Notes: a model not told the origin generated them from the letters alone. Positions 8,476-17,481 are shown, numbered from the stretch's first letter. The stretch is 47,255 nt of DNA from Deltaproteobacteria bacterium (GCA_030595125.1 JAUVDV010000043.1:1-47255); one strand, 5' to 3'. Numbers and translations: made by a program.

Positions 8476-8555
8476 CAGCCTGAAAGGCTGAAACATACCA
8501 GCCCGGGGCAACGCCCCGGGAACAATGGATACAAAAAAGAAAAAGCCCTGCAGGG
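8476..8555. repeat. REP-like cluster of three hairpins
   Basis: Three palindromes follow each other: CAGCC/GGCTG with a TGAAA loop at 8476-8490, a perfect 8-bp stem CCCGGGGC/GCCCCGGG with a 3-base loop at 8502-8520, and CCCTGCAGGG at 8546-8555. The connecting text (GCTGAAACATACCAGCC) resembles a dispersed extragenic element I know from several environmental phyla. Between 8446 and 8780 I see no gene. This cluster, and a sequence near 8590 (GTGTCAGTGCCAGACCCC), are what the gap holds. Confidence 0.6.
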
Positions 8556-8780
8556 GCGTCACACCCCCAGCAGGAGAAAGCTATGTGTCAAGTGTCAGTG
8601 CCAGACCCCGATGCTTTTCCATAAGCCAATTATTACGGATACCGATGGGGCGGGCATAATTAACTGTTTATGACCCGGACATCTTCACTGCTCCTTACAC
8701 GCCTTTTTTTAGGGAGAAATACGCTTCTGGGGTGTGGTATTATGACGCCAAACAGTTACCTCTCGAAAAGGAGATATCCC

Positions 8781-9179
8781 ATGGGATTCTGGGGACGGAT
8801 GGTGCTCTGGTCGGCGATGGCCGGGTTCGTCGCCCTCGGGTGCGGAGGCTGCGGTGACGACGACGGCAGCGGTGGGGGCGGCGACTCGGATTCGGACAGC
8901 GACTCGGATTCGGATTCGGATACCGATTCCGATAGTGATACCGATACGGACTCGGACACTGACTCAGATACCGATACGGATCCGGCGTACGTGAGCTGCG
9001 ACGGCGAGCCGCAAGCGTGCACCGACATCGGTCCGGACGCGGATACCCAGCTCTACGGCTGCTGCTGGCAGAACGTGGTCCATCTCTGCGCCGACGGCGT
9101 GCCCGCCACGATCGATTGCAACACCAACGATACCACCTGCGGCTACAGTGATGTCATGGAGCAGATGTTCTGCCTGTAG
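8781..9179 (+). CDS. Asp-Ser-linker lipoprotein with small Cys-rich domain
   Basis: This encodes 132 residues. ATG 8781 is preferred because AAAGGAGATAT stands right before it; the frame is open further upstream but without a signal. The signal peptide ends in VALGC (Cys21). It is followed by a glycine stretch, a linker of DSDSDS/DTDSDT type and a C-terminal domain of about 65 residues with eight cysteines (for example YVSCDGEPQAC, YGCCWQ, HLCADG, IDCNTNDTTCGY), probably disulfide-bonded. The function is unknown. It is another member of the linker-lipoprotein set. Confidence 0.75.
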   Translation: MGFWGRMVLWSAMAGFVALGCGGCGDDDGSGGGGDSDSDSDSDSDSDTDSDSDTDTDSDTDSDTDTDPAYVSCDGEPQACTDIGPDADTQLYGCCWQNVVHLCADGVPATIDCNTNDTTCGYSDVMEQMFCL

Positions 9180-9230
9180 TAATGTGGCGGCCCCGATCTA
9201 AAGACTCCTCGAAAAGCCACTACTGCAAAA

Positions 9231-10445
9231 CTACTTGTCCCCCGTTGATCTGGTGGCCTTTTTGTAGGCGTCGGTGTTGGCGGCGATCCGGTATGCTTCC
9301 CGAAACGGGACCCCCCGCTTGACCAGTTCATAGGCTTTCTCGGTGGCGTAAAGCTCATCGGTCAGCGCGGCCTTGCAGGCTTCTTCGTCGATGGTCATTC
9401 CGTCGAGAACGAACGCGGTGATGTCCAGACAACTCTTGGTGGTTTCTATGGCCGTGAAGAGCGGCTCCTTGGTCAGCTGAATGTCGCGATTGTAGCCGGA
9501 GATGAGGTTTGAGATCAGGCTCTTGACCTTGAACTCCTCGCCGAGCACCACGTGGTACTTGGCGCGAATCAACTCCAGCACGTCGGGGTTTCGCTTCTGG
9601 GGCATGATGGAGCTGCCGGTGCAGATCTTGTCCGGCAGGGTGACAAGGCCGAACTCAACCATGTTGTACATGGTCAGATCGCTCGCCAGCTTGTTGAGGT
9701 CGGCCATGATCGACGTACAGGCGCCGATGATGATCGCCTCGAACTTGCCGCGACTCATCTGGGCGTACATGGGGTTCTCCATCACCCTGGCGAATCCCAG
9801 CTCCTTCGAGGTCATCTCCCGGTCCAGATCCAGCACGGGCACCCCGAACCCGGCAGCGGTCCCCAATGGGCATTGATCTATCATTTCGACCACGCTGGCG
9901 AGGAGGCGTTTGTCGTCGTTCAATGCAGCGCGGTAGCTGCCCATCCACATCTCCACGTCGGTGGGCATGGCCCTTTGCATATGGGTGTAGCCCGGCATCT
10001 CGATCTTGCCGAACCTGGCACAGACCCGGTCCAGGGATTCTCCCAGGGCGTCGAGCAGTTCTCCGATCTCCCGCATCTGCGCCTTTTCGAAGAGGCGAAT
10101 GGCCGTGAGCACCTGGTCGTTTCTCGATCTGCCAGTGTGGATCTTCTTGCCCGCGTCGCCGCACTTTTCCGTGAGGAAGTTTTCTATTGCCGTGTGACAA
10201 TCCTCGTCCTGCTCGCGGATGGTGAATTCGTCCCGCCCGTGAAGCTCGAGGATCTCGTCTATTCCGGCCATCAGGCTGGAGAGATCGTCCTCGGTTAGCA
10301 CCCCGATGGAGTTGAGCATTCGCGCGTGTGCTCTGGAAGCCTTGCAGTCGAACTCGAGCAGATCAAGGTCCAGGATGTGATCGTTGCCGACGGTAAACTT
10401 CTCGATCCTGGTATCAAGGCTGTAGTCTTTTTTCCAGAGTTTCAT
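9231..10445 (-). CDS. argH: Argininosuccinate lyase (short C-terminus)
   Basis: This enzyme cleaves argininosuccinate to arginine and fumarate, the last step of arginine synthesis, in the cytoplasm. The fumarase/aspartase-superfamily signature GSSIMPQKRNPD is present, as are HTGRSRNDQV and MPGYTHMQRAMPT. At 404 residues it is about 50 shorter than the usual 455-465. The sequence stops soon after VPFREAYRIAANT, where E. coli ArgH continues for some 55 residues. No continuation in another frame was evident downstream. It lies four bases after argG in the same direction, so the two are co-transcribed. The ATG at 10445 follows GGAAAA inside the argG end. Confidence 0.93.
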   Translation of the reverse strand: MKLWKKDYSLDTRIEKFTVGNDHILDLDLLEFDCKASRAHARMLNSIGVLTEDDLSSLMAGIDEILELHGRDEFTIREQDEDCHTAIENFLTEKCGDAGKKIHTGRSRNDQVLTAIRLFEKAQMREIGELLDALGESLDRVCARFGKIEMPGYTHMQRAMPTDVEMWMGSYRAALNDDKRLLASVVEMIDQCPLGTAAGFGVPVLDLDREMTSKELGFARVMENPMYAQMSRGKFEAIIIGACTSIMADLNKLASDLTMYNMVEFGLVTLPDKICTGSSIMPQKRNPDVLELIRAKYHVVLGEEFKVKSLISNLISGYNRDIQLTKEPLFTAIETTKSCLDITAFVLDGMTIDEEACKAALTDELYATEKAYELVKRGVPFREAYRIAANTDAYKKATRSTGDK

Positions 10446-10449
10446 GCGA

Positions 10450-11694
10450 CTATTTTCCGTTCGAGGCCCGTTTGCGCGTGATTGCGTTGTGGGCCATCAG
10501 CCTGATGGCGTTGATCTTGATAAACCCGTCCGCGTCCTTCTGATCGAAGCCGCCCTCGACGTCCATACTGGAGAGCTCCTTGTCGTACAGGGAACTCGGA
10601 CTCTGTCTTCCCGTCACGTAGACGCCCCCCTTGTAGAGCTTGAGGAATACCTGTCCGTCGATGATATCCTGGCTCTTGTCAATTGCGGACATGAGGAACT
10701 CCATTTCAGGGGAGAACCAGAAGCCGTTGTAGATGAGCTCCGAGAGTTTGGCCGACAGCATGTCCCGCAGGCGCATCACCTCCCGATCCATGGCGATACC
10801 CTCGATGTCCCGGTGAGCGTGATAGAGGATGGTCCCTCCGGGCGTTTCGTAGATGCCTCTTGATTTGACACCGACAAAACGATTTTCAACGATATCTATT
10901 CGCCCTATGCCGTTGTCCCTGCCGAGCTCGTTGAGGTAGACGAACAGCTCCAGGGGTGTCTCCTTGATTGTGCCGTCTTCTACGTTCTCGACTCTTGTGG
11001 GGACGCCGTCCTTGAACGATATTTTGATCCGGGTGACCTTGTCCGGAGCTTTTTCGGGGGACACGGTCTTGGTGTAGATGTCTTCGGGAGCCTCGTACTC
11101 GGGCGATTCGAGAACACCCGCCTCGTGGCTGATGTGGAGCAGGTTGTCATCCTCGCTGTATGGCTTGGCTGTAGTGGTCTTGACGTCGATGCCGTGCTTC
11201 TTTGCGTAGGCGATGAGGTCGGGTCTCCCCTTGAACTCGTCGAGGAACTCCTGCATCTTCCACGGCGCGATCAACTCGACCTCGGGATCGAGAGCGTAAT
11301 ATGCCAGCTCGAACCTGACCTGATCGTTCCCCTTTCCCGTGGCGCCGTGCGACACACAGTGCGTGCCCTGTTCGTGGGCGATCTCCAGGTGACGTTTTGC
11401 GATCACGGGGCGCGCTATAGCCGTGCCCAGAAGGTATTGTCCCTCGTACACCGCGTTGGCCTTGAACATGGGATATATGTAGTCGGTGACCAGTTCTTCC
11501 TGGAGGTTCTCTATGTAGACCTTGCTCGCGCCGATGGCGAGGGCCTTCTTTTCCACCGCCTCGAAATCTTCTTCCTGACCCACGTCGGCGACGTAGGCGA
11601 TGACTTCGTAGCCTTTTTCGATGAGCCATTTCAGGATGACCGAGGTGTCCAGTCCGCCGCTGTAGGCGAGCACCACTTTCTTTGTATCGTTCAT
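10450..11694 (-). CDS. argG: Argininosuccinate synthase
   Basis: This enzyme joins citrulline and aspartate with ATP to make argininosuccinate. The 414 residues start with the nucleotide-binding PP-loop [10 protein letters not shown] and contain [16 protein letters not shown] and the [18 protein letters not shown] block, all typical of the family at normal length. GGAG lies seven bases before the ATG. It is first gene of argGH and divergent from the ArgP-like regulator at 11807. Confidence 0.97.
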   Translation of the reverse strand: MNDTKKVVLAYSGGLDTSVILKWLIEKGYEVIAYVADVGQEEDFEAVEKKALAIGASKVYIENLQEELVTDYIYPMFKANAVYEGQYLLGTAIARPVIAKRHLEIAHEQGTHCVSHGATGKGNDQVRFELAYYALDPEVELIAPWKMQEFLDEFKGRPDLIAYAKKHGIDVKTTTAKPYSEDDNLLHISHEAGVLESPEYEAPEDIYTKTVSPEKAPDKVTRIKISFKDGVPTRVENVEDGTIKETPLELFVYLNELGRDNGIGRIDIVENRFVGVKSRGIYETPGGTILYHAHRDIEGIAMDREVMRLRDMLSAKLSELIYNGFWFSPEMEFLMSAIDKSQDIIDGQVFLKLYKGGVYVTGRQSPSSLYDKELSSMDVEGGFDQKDADGFIKINAIRLMAHNAITRKRASNGK

Positions 11695-11764
11695 TGTATG
11701 CTCCGCTTGTGTAATGCGATTCTTCGTTTGCCGCTTGTGCCGGACAAAGCTACTCCCTTTTCGA

Positions 11765-11779
11765 AGATTTGAAAAATCT
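11765..11779. promoter_or_regulatory. Candidate LysR-type operator between argG and the regulator gene
   Basis: AGATTT-GAA-AAATCT is a perfect 6-bp inverted repeat, and a T-N11-A pattern (T11768, A11780) overlaps it. It lies 28 bases before the regulator ATG, where an autoregulatory LysR site would be expected. The assignment rests on position and symmetry only. Confidence 0.45.
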
Positions 11780-11806
11780 ATTAAAATAAGTTATCGATGA
11801 ATACAA

Positions 11807-12670
11807 ATGAGTTTGCTGCATCCCGGAATAGAGGCGTTCATGGCGGTTGTGAGGCACTCTAGCGTAAACGGAGCCGCTGCGGAGATCGGCCTTACACAGA
11901 CCGGCGTCACCCAGAGAATACGGGCTCTGGAACGATCCCTGAACACCACGCTCTTTACGAGGTCGCGCAAGGGCATGCGCCTGACGCAGGAGGGGGAGAC
12001 ACTGCACAGGTACAGCCAGCGGGTGACCGATCTCGAGGGTGAATACCTGTCGTTCCTGCGTGACGAGAATCTGGATCAGGGAATCAGGATCAACATCACC
12101 GGACCCTCCAGCATGATGCGGTCCAGGATCATTCCGGGGGCCACGCGGATACTCCAGGAGTTCGGCAATGTGACGTTCACCTTTCATCTGGATGACGACA
12201 AGCCCGGGCTGGCCTACCTGAAATCCGGCGAAGCGCAACTGGCGGTTCTCATGCGCCACGAGGTGGTAAACGAACTCGATTCAAAGTTGCTGGCGCCCGC
12301 AAGGTATATGCTGGTGGCCTCCGCGGCCTGGAAGGGAAGGAAGCTCAGGGACATCGTTTCCAACGAGCGGATCGTCGACTTCAACGAGGCGGACGACGCC
12401 ACCTTCCGTTACCTTCAGAAACACGGGCTCTTCGACCTGGCGAGGAAAGACCGGCACCTGGCCAACAACACGGACGTCCTGGCGGCGCTCGTGGCGGACG
12501 GTCGGGGATACTCGGTTTTGTCCACTGACTTTGCGAGGCCGCTGATAAAGCAGGGCGCGATAATCGAGATCAACAAGGGCAAGAGATTGGAGCTGGAGTT
12601 TGCCCTGGCATGGTACCCCCGGCACGAGATGCCCGCGTATTTCGCCGAGTTGATCAGGGAGATAAAATAA
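11807..12670 (+). CDS. LysR-family regulator, ArgP/LysG-like
   Basis: This encodes 287 residues. The N-terminal winged helix-turn-helix (about residues 3-62) contains SSVNGAAAEIGLTQTGVTQR, with LysR-type features. The remainder is the two-lobed effector-binding domain (GIRINITGPSSMMRSRIIPG onward). The early motif LHPGIEAFMAVVRHSS and the Thr-Gln-Thr-Gly-Val-Thr-Gln-Arg recognition helix recall ArgP/LysG regulators, which sense lysine or arginine. Being divergent from argGH, it probably controls arginine synthesis; that is inferred from position. A close alternative is a generic LysR protein responding to another amino acid. Confidence 0.85.
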   Translation: MSLLHPGIEAFMAVVRHSSVNGAAAEIGLTQTGVTQRIRALERSLNTTLFTRSRKGMRLTQEGETLHRYSQRVTDLEGEYLSFLRDENLDQGIRINITGPSSMMRSRIIPGATRILQEFGNVTFTFHLDDDKPGLAYLKSGEAQLAVLMRHEVVNELDSKLLAPARYMLVASAAWKGRKLRDIVSNERIVDFNEADDATFRYLQKHGLFDLARKDRHLANNTDVLAALVADGRGYSVLSTDFARPLIKQGAIIEINKGKRLELEFALAWYPRHEMPAYFAELIREIK

Positions 12671-12695
12671 GAGGGCGCGGCACGAAGGACAGCGT

Positions 12696-12956
12696 TCAGC
12701 GCGGTTCGGAAACCATCATGGGGCCCGGTATGGGTTCGATCTCCCAGCCGACGCCTTCCGTGAGCACCAGCTTGAACCGGGCGCCGCCCTCGCAGCGAAC
12801 CTCAAATCCCCGTTTGACGGGAGAGTCGGTCTCTACACCGGTAGAGATGAACAGCGATTCGGATGAAACCACCTCGTGGCGTTTCCCCTCGAAAATTACA
12901 GTTTTGGCTCGTTCAAATGCCCGATGGCCGTCGTAGGTAATGACTCTGTCGTTCAT
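12696..12956 (-). CDS. Small hypothetical protein downstream of fumarase
   Basis: This encodes 86 residues and begins 10 bases after the stop of the fumarase beta gene in the same direction, so it is probably the third gene of that operon. The sequence looks like a compact all-beta protein (RVITYDGHRAF, KTVIFEGKRHEVV, GFEVRCEGGARFKLVL). No signal peptide or membrane segment is present. ATG 12956 is preferred to the in-frame TTG three bases upstream. I do not recognise the family. Confidence 0.55.
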   Translation of the reverse strand: MNDRVITYDGHRAFERAKTVIFEGKRHEVVSSESLFISTGVETDSPVKRGFEVRCEGGARFKLVLTEGVGWEIEPIPGPMMVSEPR

Positions 12957-12966
12957 CAAGAAGAGA

Positions 12967-13545
12967 TCAGATTCCGATGATGGCGTCGCGCTTCTTTTTT
13001 GATTGGCGAAGCAGGTTGGCGTGCAGACTCTTGCCCTTGGAGTCCATGGTGACGATGCCCTTGAAGCCGTCTACCTCGAACTCCCAGAAAGCCTCGGGCA
13101 CGCCCAACTTGTCGAGCAGGTGCACCGCCTTTGTGCGGACCACGGTGTCAGCCAGCAGGGGAGCCGCCCCGCCGATTGCGTGCAGGTACACGGCTCCCAC
13201 GTCCTTGCATGCCTTGAGAGTCTTTGGGCCCATGCCGCCCTTGCCGATGATCAGACGAACCTTGTAGTGATCCATAACGGCGGCCTCGTACGGTTCCTCC
13301 CGGATTGATGTCGTGGGTCCGGCGGCCACGGCCTTCCATGACTTGCCGGTCTTCTTCATGACCGGGCCGCAGTGGTAGATAGCGCCGTTCTTGATCAGCG
13401 GTTCAACGAACTTCGGCCACTCCTCGACCATCAGTTTATGGGCGGCGTCCCTGGCGGTCACGATGGTGCCGTGCAGAGAAACCTCGTCTCCGACCTTGAG
13501 TTTACGGATGTCTTTTTCCAGGACGGGTAGATCGATGCGTATCAT
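12967..13545 (-). CDS. Class I fumarate hydratase / tartrate dehydratase, beta subunit
   Basis: This is the C-terminal subunit of an iron-sulfur hydro-lyase that interconverts fumarate and malate (or dehydrates tartrate). The 192 residues contain AAGPTTSIREEPY, LIIGKGGMG and the YLHAIGGAAPLLAD block, as in FumA C-terminal and TtdB-type domains. ATG 13545 is chosen because GGAGG stands eight bases upstream; an upstream start would overlap the alpha gene. It begins four bases after the alpha-subunit stop, so translation is likely coupled. Given the neighbouring 2-oxoglutarate-type oxidoreductase, fumarase is favoured over tartrate dehydratase. Confidence 0.9.
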   Translation of the reverse strand: MIRIDLPVLEKDIRKLKVGDEVSLHGTIVTARDAAHKLMVEEWPKFVEPLIKNGAIYHCGPVMKKTGKSWKAVAAGPTTSIREEPYEAAVMDHYKVRLIIGKGGMGPKTLKACKDVGAVYLHAIGGAAPLLADTVVRTKAVHLLDKLGVPEAFWEFEVDGFKGIVTMDSKGKSLHANLLRQSKKKRDAIIGI

Positions 13546-13549
13546 GTCA

Positions 13550-14470
13550 TTACCTCCCTTTCCGGGCGGCAACCGCCGGGAGCTTGTATTTCATGGCCTG
13601 CTGCGAGATCTGGGAGTAGGTTGCCCTGCCTCCGGCGATGGACACGCTGGCCCTTCTGGCTGCCCAGCACAGGTACGCAATTGACACGAAGAACGAGGCC
13701 GGCAGGCGATGACGCGCGCCGATCTTGACGCCCAGCACGGTGGTCGAGCCGCCGAATCCCATGGGGCCGATACCGAGTTCGTTGCATTGTGCAAGGAGCG
13801 TCTTCTCGAGCTTCGCCAGAACCGGATCGGGGTTCTTGTCGTTGACGAGCCTGAAAAGTTGTTCCTTGGCTTCTATCATGCTGGTGGCGCGGTCGCCTCC
13901 GACACCGACTCCGATGATTCCCGGGCCGCAGCCTTTTCCCTGCGCGTTGAAAACGGCATCGACAACGGAACGACGGATCCCTTCGAGATCACGCCCGGCT
14001 CCGATTGCGCCATTGGGCAGGGAATACTGAGCGGATACGTTCTCGCTTCCGCCGCCCTTTAGCATCAGGTCGGCGACAAGTGATTTTTTGGACCACTCGT
14101 GAAAATGGATGACCGGCGCGCCCGGCCCCGTGTTGTCTCCCGAGTTCTTTCCCGTGATCGAATCCACGGCGTTGGGTCGCAGATACGCCAGCTTGGTAGC
14201 CTTGCGGGTCGCTGCAATGATGTCGCGGGTCAACGCCGCCTGGCTGACCGACCTTGGATGATGGACGTACCAGATGTTGGTGCCCGTATCCTGGCAAATC
14301 GGTCTCGACGTCCGGCTGGCCAGATCGCAGTTCTCGAGAACGTCGTCGAGGGCCGAGCGGGAGGGCGATCCTTTTGCCTCTGCGTTTCTTCCCTGCTTGA
14401 TAACCCGGATCACGTCCGCCGGAAGATCGCACGACGCACGGCGTATCAGCTCCAGAAAATCTTTTTGCAT
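13550..14470 (-). CDS. Class I fumarate hydratase / tartrate dehydratase, alpha subunit
   Basis: This 306-residue subunit holds the [4Fe-4S] cluster. The likely ligand cysteines lie in RPICQDTGTN, GKGCGPGIIGVGVGG and LLAQCNELGIGPMGFGG, which match the two-subunit class I fumarases. AGGAG precedes the ATG. It heads the operon alpha-beta-small gene and is divergent from korDABC, so both modules may answer to one regulator. Oxygen-sensitive fumarases of this class suit an anaerobic or microaerobic cell. Confidence 0.92.
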   Translation of the reverse strand: MQKDFLELIRRASCDLPADVIRVIKQGRNAEAKGSPSRSALDDVLENCDLASRTSRPICQDTGTNIWYVHHPRSVSQAALTRDIIAATRKATKLAYLRPNAVDSITGKNSGDNTGPGAPVIHFHEWSKKSLVADLMLKGGGSENVSAQYSLPNGAIGAGRDLEGIRRSVVDAVFNAQGKGCGPGIIGVGVGGDRATSMIEAKEQLFRLVNDKNPDPVLAKLEKTLLAQCNELGIGPMGFGGSTTVLGVKIGARHRLPASFFVSIAYLCWAARRASVSIAGGRATYSQISQQAMKYKLPAVAARKGR

Positions 14471-14592
14471 GAGGTGCTCCTGTTCTGATTTGTATGAATG
14501 TTTTGATATATGTTGGTGAAGAATATGCTTTCAAAGACATTTGGAAAACCCCAAATTCTTTTTTCCTTTTTTTCCTTTAGTTTTTCCCCGTT

Positions 14593-14606
14593 ATGATAAA
14601 TATCAT
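14593..14606. promoter_or_regulatory. Palindromic candidate operator in the fumarase-kor divergent region
   Basis: ATGATA-AA-TATCAT is a perfect inverted repeat in an AT-rich intergenic stretch (14471-14648), 43 bases before the korD start. It could be the binding site for a regulator of both divergent operons. No cognate regulator is in view. Confidence 0.4.
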
Positions 14607-14648
14607 CTTTGAAACCCAATTTGGATCCCGACACAGGAGGAAACACGC

Positions 14649-14915
14649 ATGGGAACCGAAGCTGAAAAGGAAAGTTCGACACCCGCCAAGGGCCAGGTGT
14701 ACATCGAGGAAGATCTCTGCAAAGGATGCTCGTTCTGTGTGGCTTTCTGCCCGACCGACGTGCTCGCGATGGGCGGAAGACTCAACTACAAGGGCTATCA
14801 CTTGCCGGACATTGTCGCTCCAGAAAAATGCAACGGTTGTGACATGTGCGGCCTGTACTGTCCGGACTTTGCGATCTTTGGAGTACGTTCGAAGCGGAAG
14901 AAGAAGGGAGAATAG
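14649..14915 (+). CDS. korD: 2-oxoacid:ferredoxin oxidoreductase, ferredoxin-like delta subunit
   Basis: This 88-residue protein carries two [4Fe-4S] motifs, CKGCSFCVAFCP and CNGCDMCGLYCP, and passes electrons from the catalytic subunits to ferredoxin. The basic C-terminus (RSKRKKKGE) is unusual but harmless. AGGAGG lies nine bases before the ATG. It is the first gene of an operon in the order D-A-B-C, the order of 2-oxoglutarate:acceptor oxidoreductase (OorDABC/KorDABC). Confidence 0.9.
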   Translation: MGTEAEKESSTPAKGQVYIEEDLCKGCSFCVAFCPTDVLAMGGRLNYKGYHLPDIVAPEKCNGCDMCGLYCPDFAIFGVRSKRKKKGE

Positions 14916-14918
14916 ATC

Positions 14919-16076
14919 ATGAAGGCTGATCCAACCGCCGTTGCCAGCGGCATGCACTTCATTGATGGCAACGAGGCCTGCGGCGAAGGTGCGATCGCCG
15001 CTGGTTGCCGCTTCGTTGCCGGCTATCCAATTACACCTTCCACTGAAGTAGTGGAGCAAATCTCCAGACGTTTTCCAAAGATAGGAGGCATGTTCATCCA
15101 GATGGAGGATGAGATCGCCTCTTCTATCTGCTTCCAGGGAGCTGTCTGGGCCGGCCTCAAGGCCATGACCGTGTCATCGGGGCCGGGCATCTCGCTCATG
15201 ATGGAGCACGTGGGCCTCGCCGCGATAACCGAGTGTCCGTCCGTGTTTGTCAATGTGCAACGCGGCGGTCCTTCCACCGGGTTGCCCACTCTCCCCGCCC
15301 AGCAAGATGTAATGCAGGCGCGGTGGGGCTCGCACGGTGACTACGAGGTAATCGCAGTGGCGCCAAGCTCTCCTCAGGAGTGCTTCGATCACGTGATAAC
15401 GTGTTTCAACTTCGCCGAAAAATACAGGTGCCCGGTTTTCTTCATGATGGACGAAACCGTTGGGCACATGCTCGGCAAGGTGAAGATCCCTCCGGCCGAC
15501 GAGATCGAGCTGGTCGAACGGGTATACACCAAGCGCCCCCCCGGGGAGTATTTGCCGTACAAGATTTATGAGGGCGACCAGCCGGAGATGGTTCGCGTCG
15601 GGATGGGGCATCGCATCCACTCGACCGGGCTGACCCATGATGAGCGCGGGTACCCGGAGATGAACTGGCAGGCGCAGGACAAAATGGTCCGGCGGCTGTG
15701 CAGCAAGATCAATGATCATGTAGATGAGATCTCGATCGCCCAATCCGATGAAGTCGAGGGCTCGGACGTCACCATCGTATCCTACGGCATCACTTCCAGG
15801 GTCGTCGCCTACGCCGTGGATCTGGTCAGAAAGCAGGGCCTCAAGGTCGGGCGCGTCAGACTCGTTACCCTGTGGCCGTTCAACGAGAAATTGATTAAGG
15901 ACGTCGCGCAGAACACCAAGGCCATCATCGTCGCCGAGATGAACCTGGGGCAGATGGTGCACGAGGTAGAGCGGGTCGTCGCCGGAAAGGTGCCGGTGCA
16001 TCTCATCGACCACGCTGGTGGAGCGATGCTCGAGTTGGACACCATAATTGAAAAAATCAAGGAGGTGGCGTCATGA
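14919..16076 (+). CDS. korA: 2-oxoglutarate-type ferredoxin oxidoreductase, alpha subunit
   Basis: This encodes 385 residues. The complex oxidatively decarboxylates a 2-oxoacid with CoA to an acyl-CoA, reducing ferredoxin. The N-terminal pyrimidine-binding part contains GNEACGEGAIAAGCRFVAGY and PITPSTEVVE, with IQMEDEIASS and the NVQRGGPSTGLPT motif. The C-terminal part (VTIVSYGITSRVVAYAVDLV) is the usual transketolase-C-like domain. It starts three bases after korD and overlaps korB by four. 2-oxoglutarate is the likeliest substrate from gene order, but 2-oxoisovalerate or pyruvate cannot be excluded by eye. Confidence 0.92.
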   Translation: MKADPTAVASGMHFIDGNEACGEGAIAAGCRFVAGYPITPSTEVVEQISRRFPKIGGMFIQMEDEIASSICFQGAVWAGLKAMTVSSGPGISLMMEHVGLAAITECPSVFVNVQRGGPSTGLPTLPAQQDVMQARWGSHGDYEVIAVAPSSPQECFDHVITCFNFAEKYRCPVFFMMDETVGHMLGKVKIPPADEIELVERVYTKRPPGEYLPYKIYEGDQPEMVRVGMGHRIHSTGLTHDERGYPEMNWQAQDKMVRRLCSKINDHVDEISIAQSDEVEGSDVTIVSYGITSRVVAYAVDLVRKQGLKVGRVRLVTLWPFNEKLIKDVAQNTKAIIVAEMNLGQMVHEVERVVAGKVPVHLIDHAGGAMLELDTIIEKIKEVAS

Positions 16077-16930
16077 GCGACACCCCAGTCAATCCTGTCA
16101 ATGATCTCCTCAGATTGGAACGAATGCCGCACATCTGGTGCGGAGGCTGTGGCATCGGTACGTCGGTCAATTGCTTTGCCAGGGCAGTAGCCAAGGCCGA
16201 GATCGATCACGAACACCTGCACGTCGTGTCGGGCATCGGCTGCACGGGGAGGGTTGCGGGCTACGTTAACGTGGACTCCTTCCACACGACGCACGGCCGG
16301 GCCATTCCTTTTGCGACCGGCCTTTCTCTGTCCAGGCCCGACTCAAAGGTCGTGGTCTACTCCGGTGACGGCGATCTCACCGCCATCGGCGGCAATCACC
16401 TCATCCATGCGGCCAGGCGGAATATCGATATGACCGTCATCTGCGTGAACAACTTCACGTACGGAATGACCGGCGGTCAGGTAACACCGACCACGCCCTA
16501 CAGCGCCAAGGCCAGTACCACCCCGTACGGCAACTACGAGCACACGTTCAACCTGCCCAACCTGGCAGACGCGTGCGGCGCACAGTTCGTGGCGCGCTGG
16601 ACCGTTTACCACGTGCGGCAGCTCACTCGTTCCATGACCAAGGCGCTCAAGACCAAGGGGTTCTCTTTCATCGAGGTTATTGCGCCCTGTCCAACGCTGT
16701 ATCAGCGTCGCAACAAGCTCGGGGACGGCGTAATGGCGTTACAGTATTACAAGGACCAATCAACCATCCAGAACGGCGCCGACACGGCCGATGTGGGGCT
16801 GAGCTTCCAGAGCGACATCGTCGTCGGGGAGTTTGTCGAGCGCGATAATCTGACCTTCATGGAAGGTTACGAGAAACGGATGAAGGAAATTTTAGGTGAC
16901 GGTTTCGTCCCGTACAAGGGGGCCAAATGA
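16073..16930 (+). CDS. korB: 2-oxoglutarate-type ferredoxin oxidoreductase, beta subunit
   Basis: This 285-residue thiamine-diphosphate-binding subunit shows the TPP motif: YSGDGDLTAIGGNH followed by VNNFTYGMTGGQVTPTTP. IWCGGCGIGT and SGIGCTGR hold cysteines that usually coordinate the subunit's [4Fe-4S] cluster. It starts inside korA (ATGA overlap) and ends inside korC, so the four genes are tightly coupled. Confidence 0.93.
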   Translation: MSDTPVNPVNDLLRLERMPHIWCGGCGIGTSVNCFARAVAKAEIDHEHLHVVSGIGCTGRVAGYVNVDSFHTTHGRAIPFATGLSLSRPDSKVVVYSGDGDLTAIGGNHLIHAARRNIDMTVICVNNFTYGMTGGQVTPTTPYSAKASTTPYGNYEHTFNLPNLADACGAQFVARWTVYHVRQLTRSMTKALKTKGFSFIEVIAPCPTLYQRRNKLGDGVMALQYYKDQSTIQNGADTADVGLSFQSDIVVGEFVERDNLTFMEGYEKRMKEILGDGFVPYKGAK

Positions 16931-17481
16931 GCAAGCATGATATCAGAGTATGTGGTCTCGGAGGACAGGGCGTAATCCTTGGTGGCATGATCATCGGCAA
17001 GGCGGCCTCGATTTTTGAAGACAGGTGGGCCACGCTGGTCCAGTCGTTCGGCCCGGAGGCTCGTGGAAGCGAGTGCTCTGCCCAGGTAATGGTGGCGGAC
17101 GATCCAATCGCATTTCCCTACATCCGCGAGACCGACGTGTTTGTGGCGTTGAGCCAGTCAGCGTACGACAAATTCGTGCACGAGATGAAGGACGACGCGA
17201 TCCTGGTGTACGAAAGCGAGCTCGTGGTTGCTGACGATCGCATGCCCAAGGGGGCCAAAAAGTTTGGCTGTCCAGGTACTCGCATCGCCGATGAGGACAT
17301 CGGTCGTCGAATAGTTTTCAACCTGGTCATGCTCGGCTTTTTCTCGTCAGTCACCGATCTCATAGATTCCGACGCAATGCGCAAGGCGGTCGCCGATTCG
17401 GTTCCGGCCGGGACCGAGGAATTGAACCTCAAGGCCTTCGAGGCCGGATTCTCGTACGGCGTCGAAAAATACCCCAAATAG
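16927..17481 (+). CDS. korC: 2-oxoglutarate-type ferredoxin oxidoreductase, gamma subunit
   Basis: This encodes 184 residues with the gamma-domain hallmarks VCGLGGQGVILGGMIIGKA and SFGPEARGSECSAQVMVAD. It completes the KorDABC complex. It is the last gene of the operon and is followed by the large inverted-repeat element at 17527-17642. Confidence 0.93.
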   Translation: MSKHDIRVCGLGGQGVILGGMIIGKAASIFEDRWATLVQSFGPEARGSECSAQVMVADDPIAFPYIRETDVFVALSQSAYDKFVHEMKDDAILVYESELVVADDRMPKGAKKFGCPGTRIADEDIGRRIVFNLVMLGFFSSVTDLIDSDAMRKAVADSVPAGTEELNLKAFEAGFSYGVEKYPK

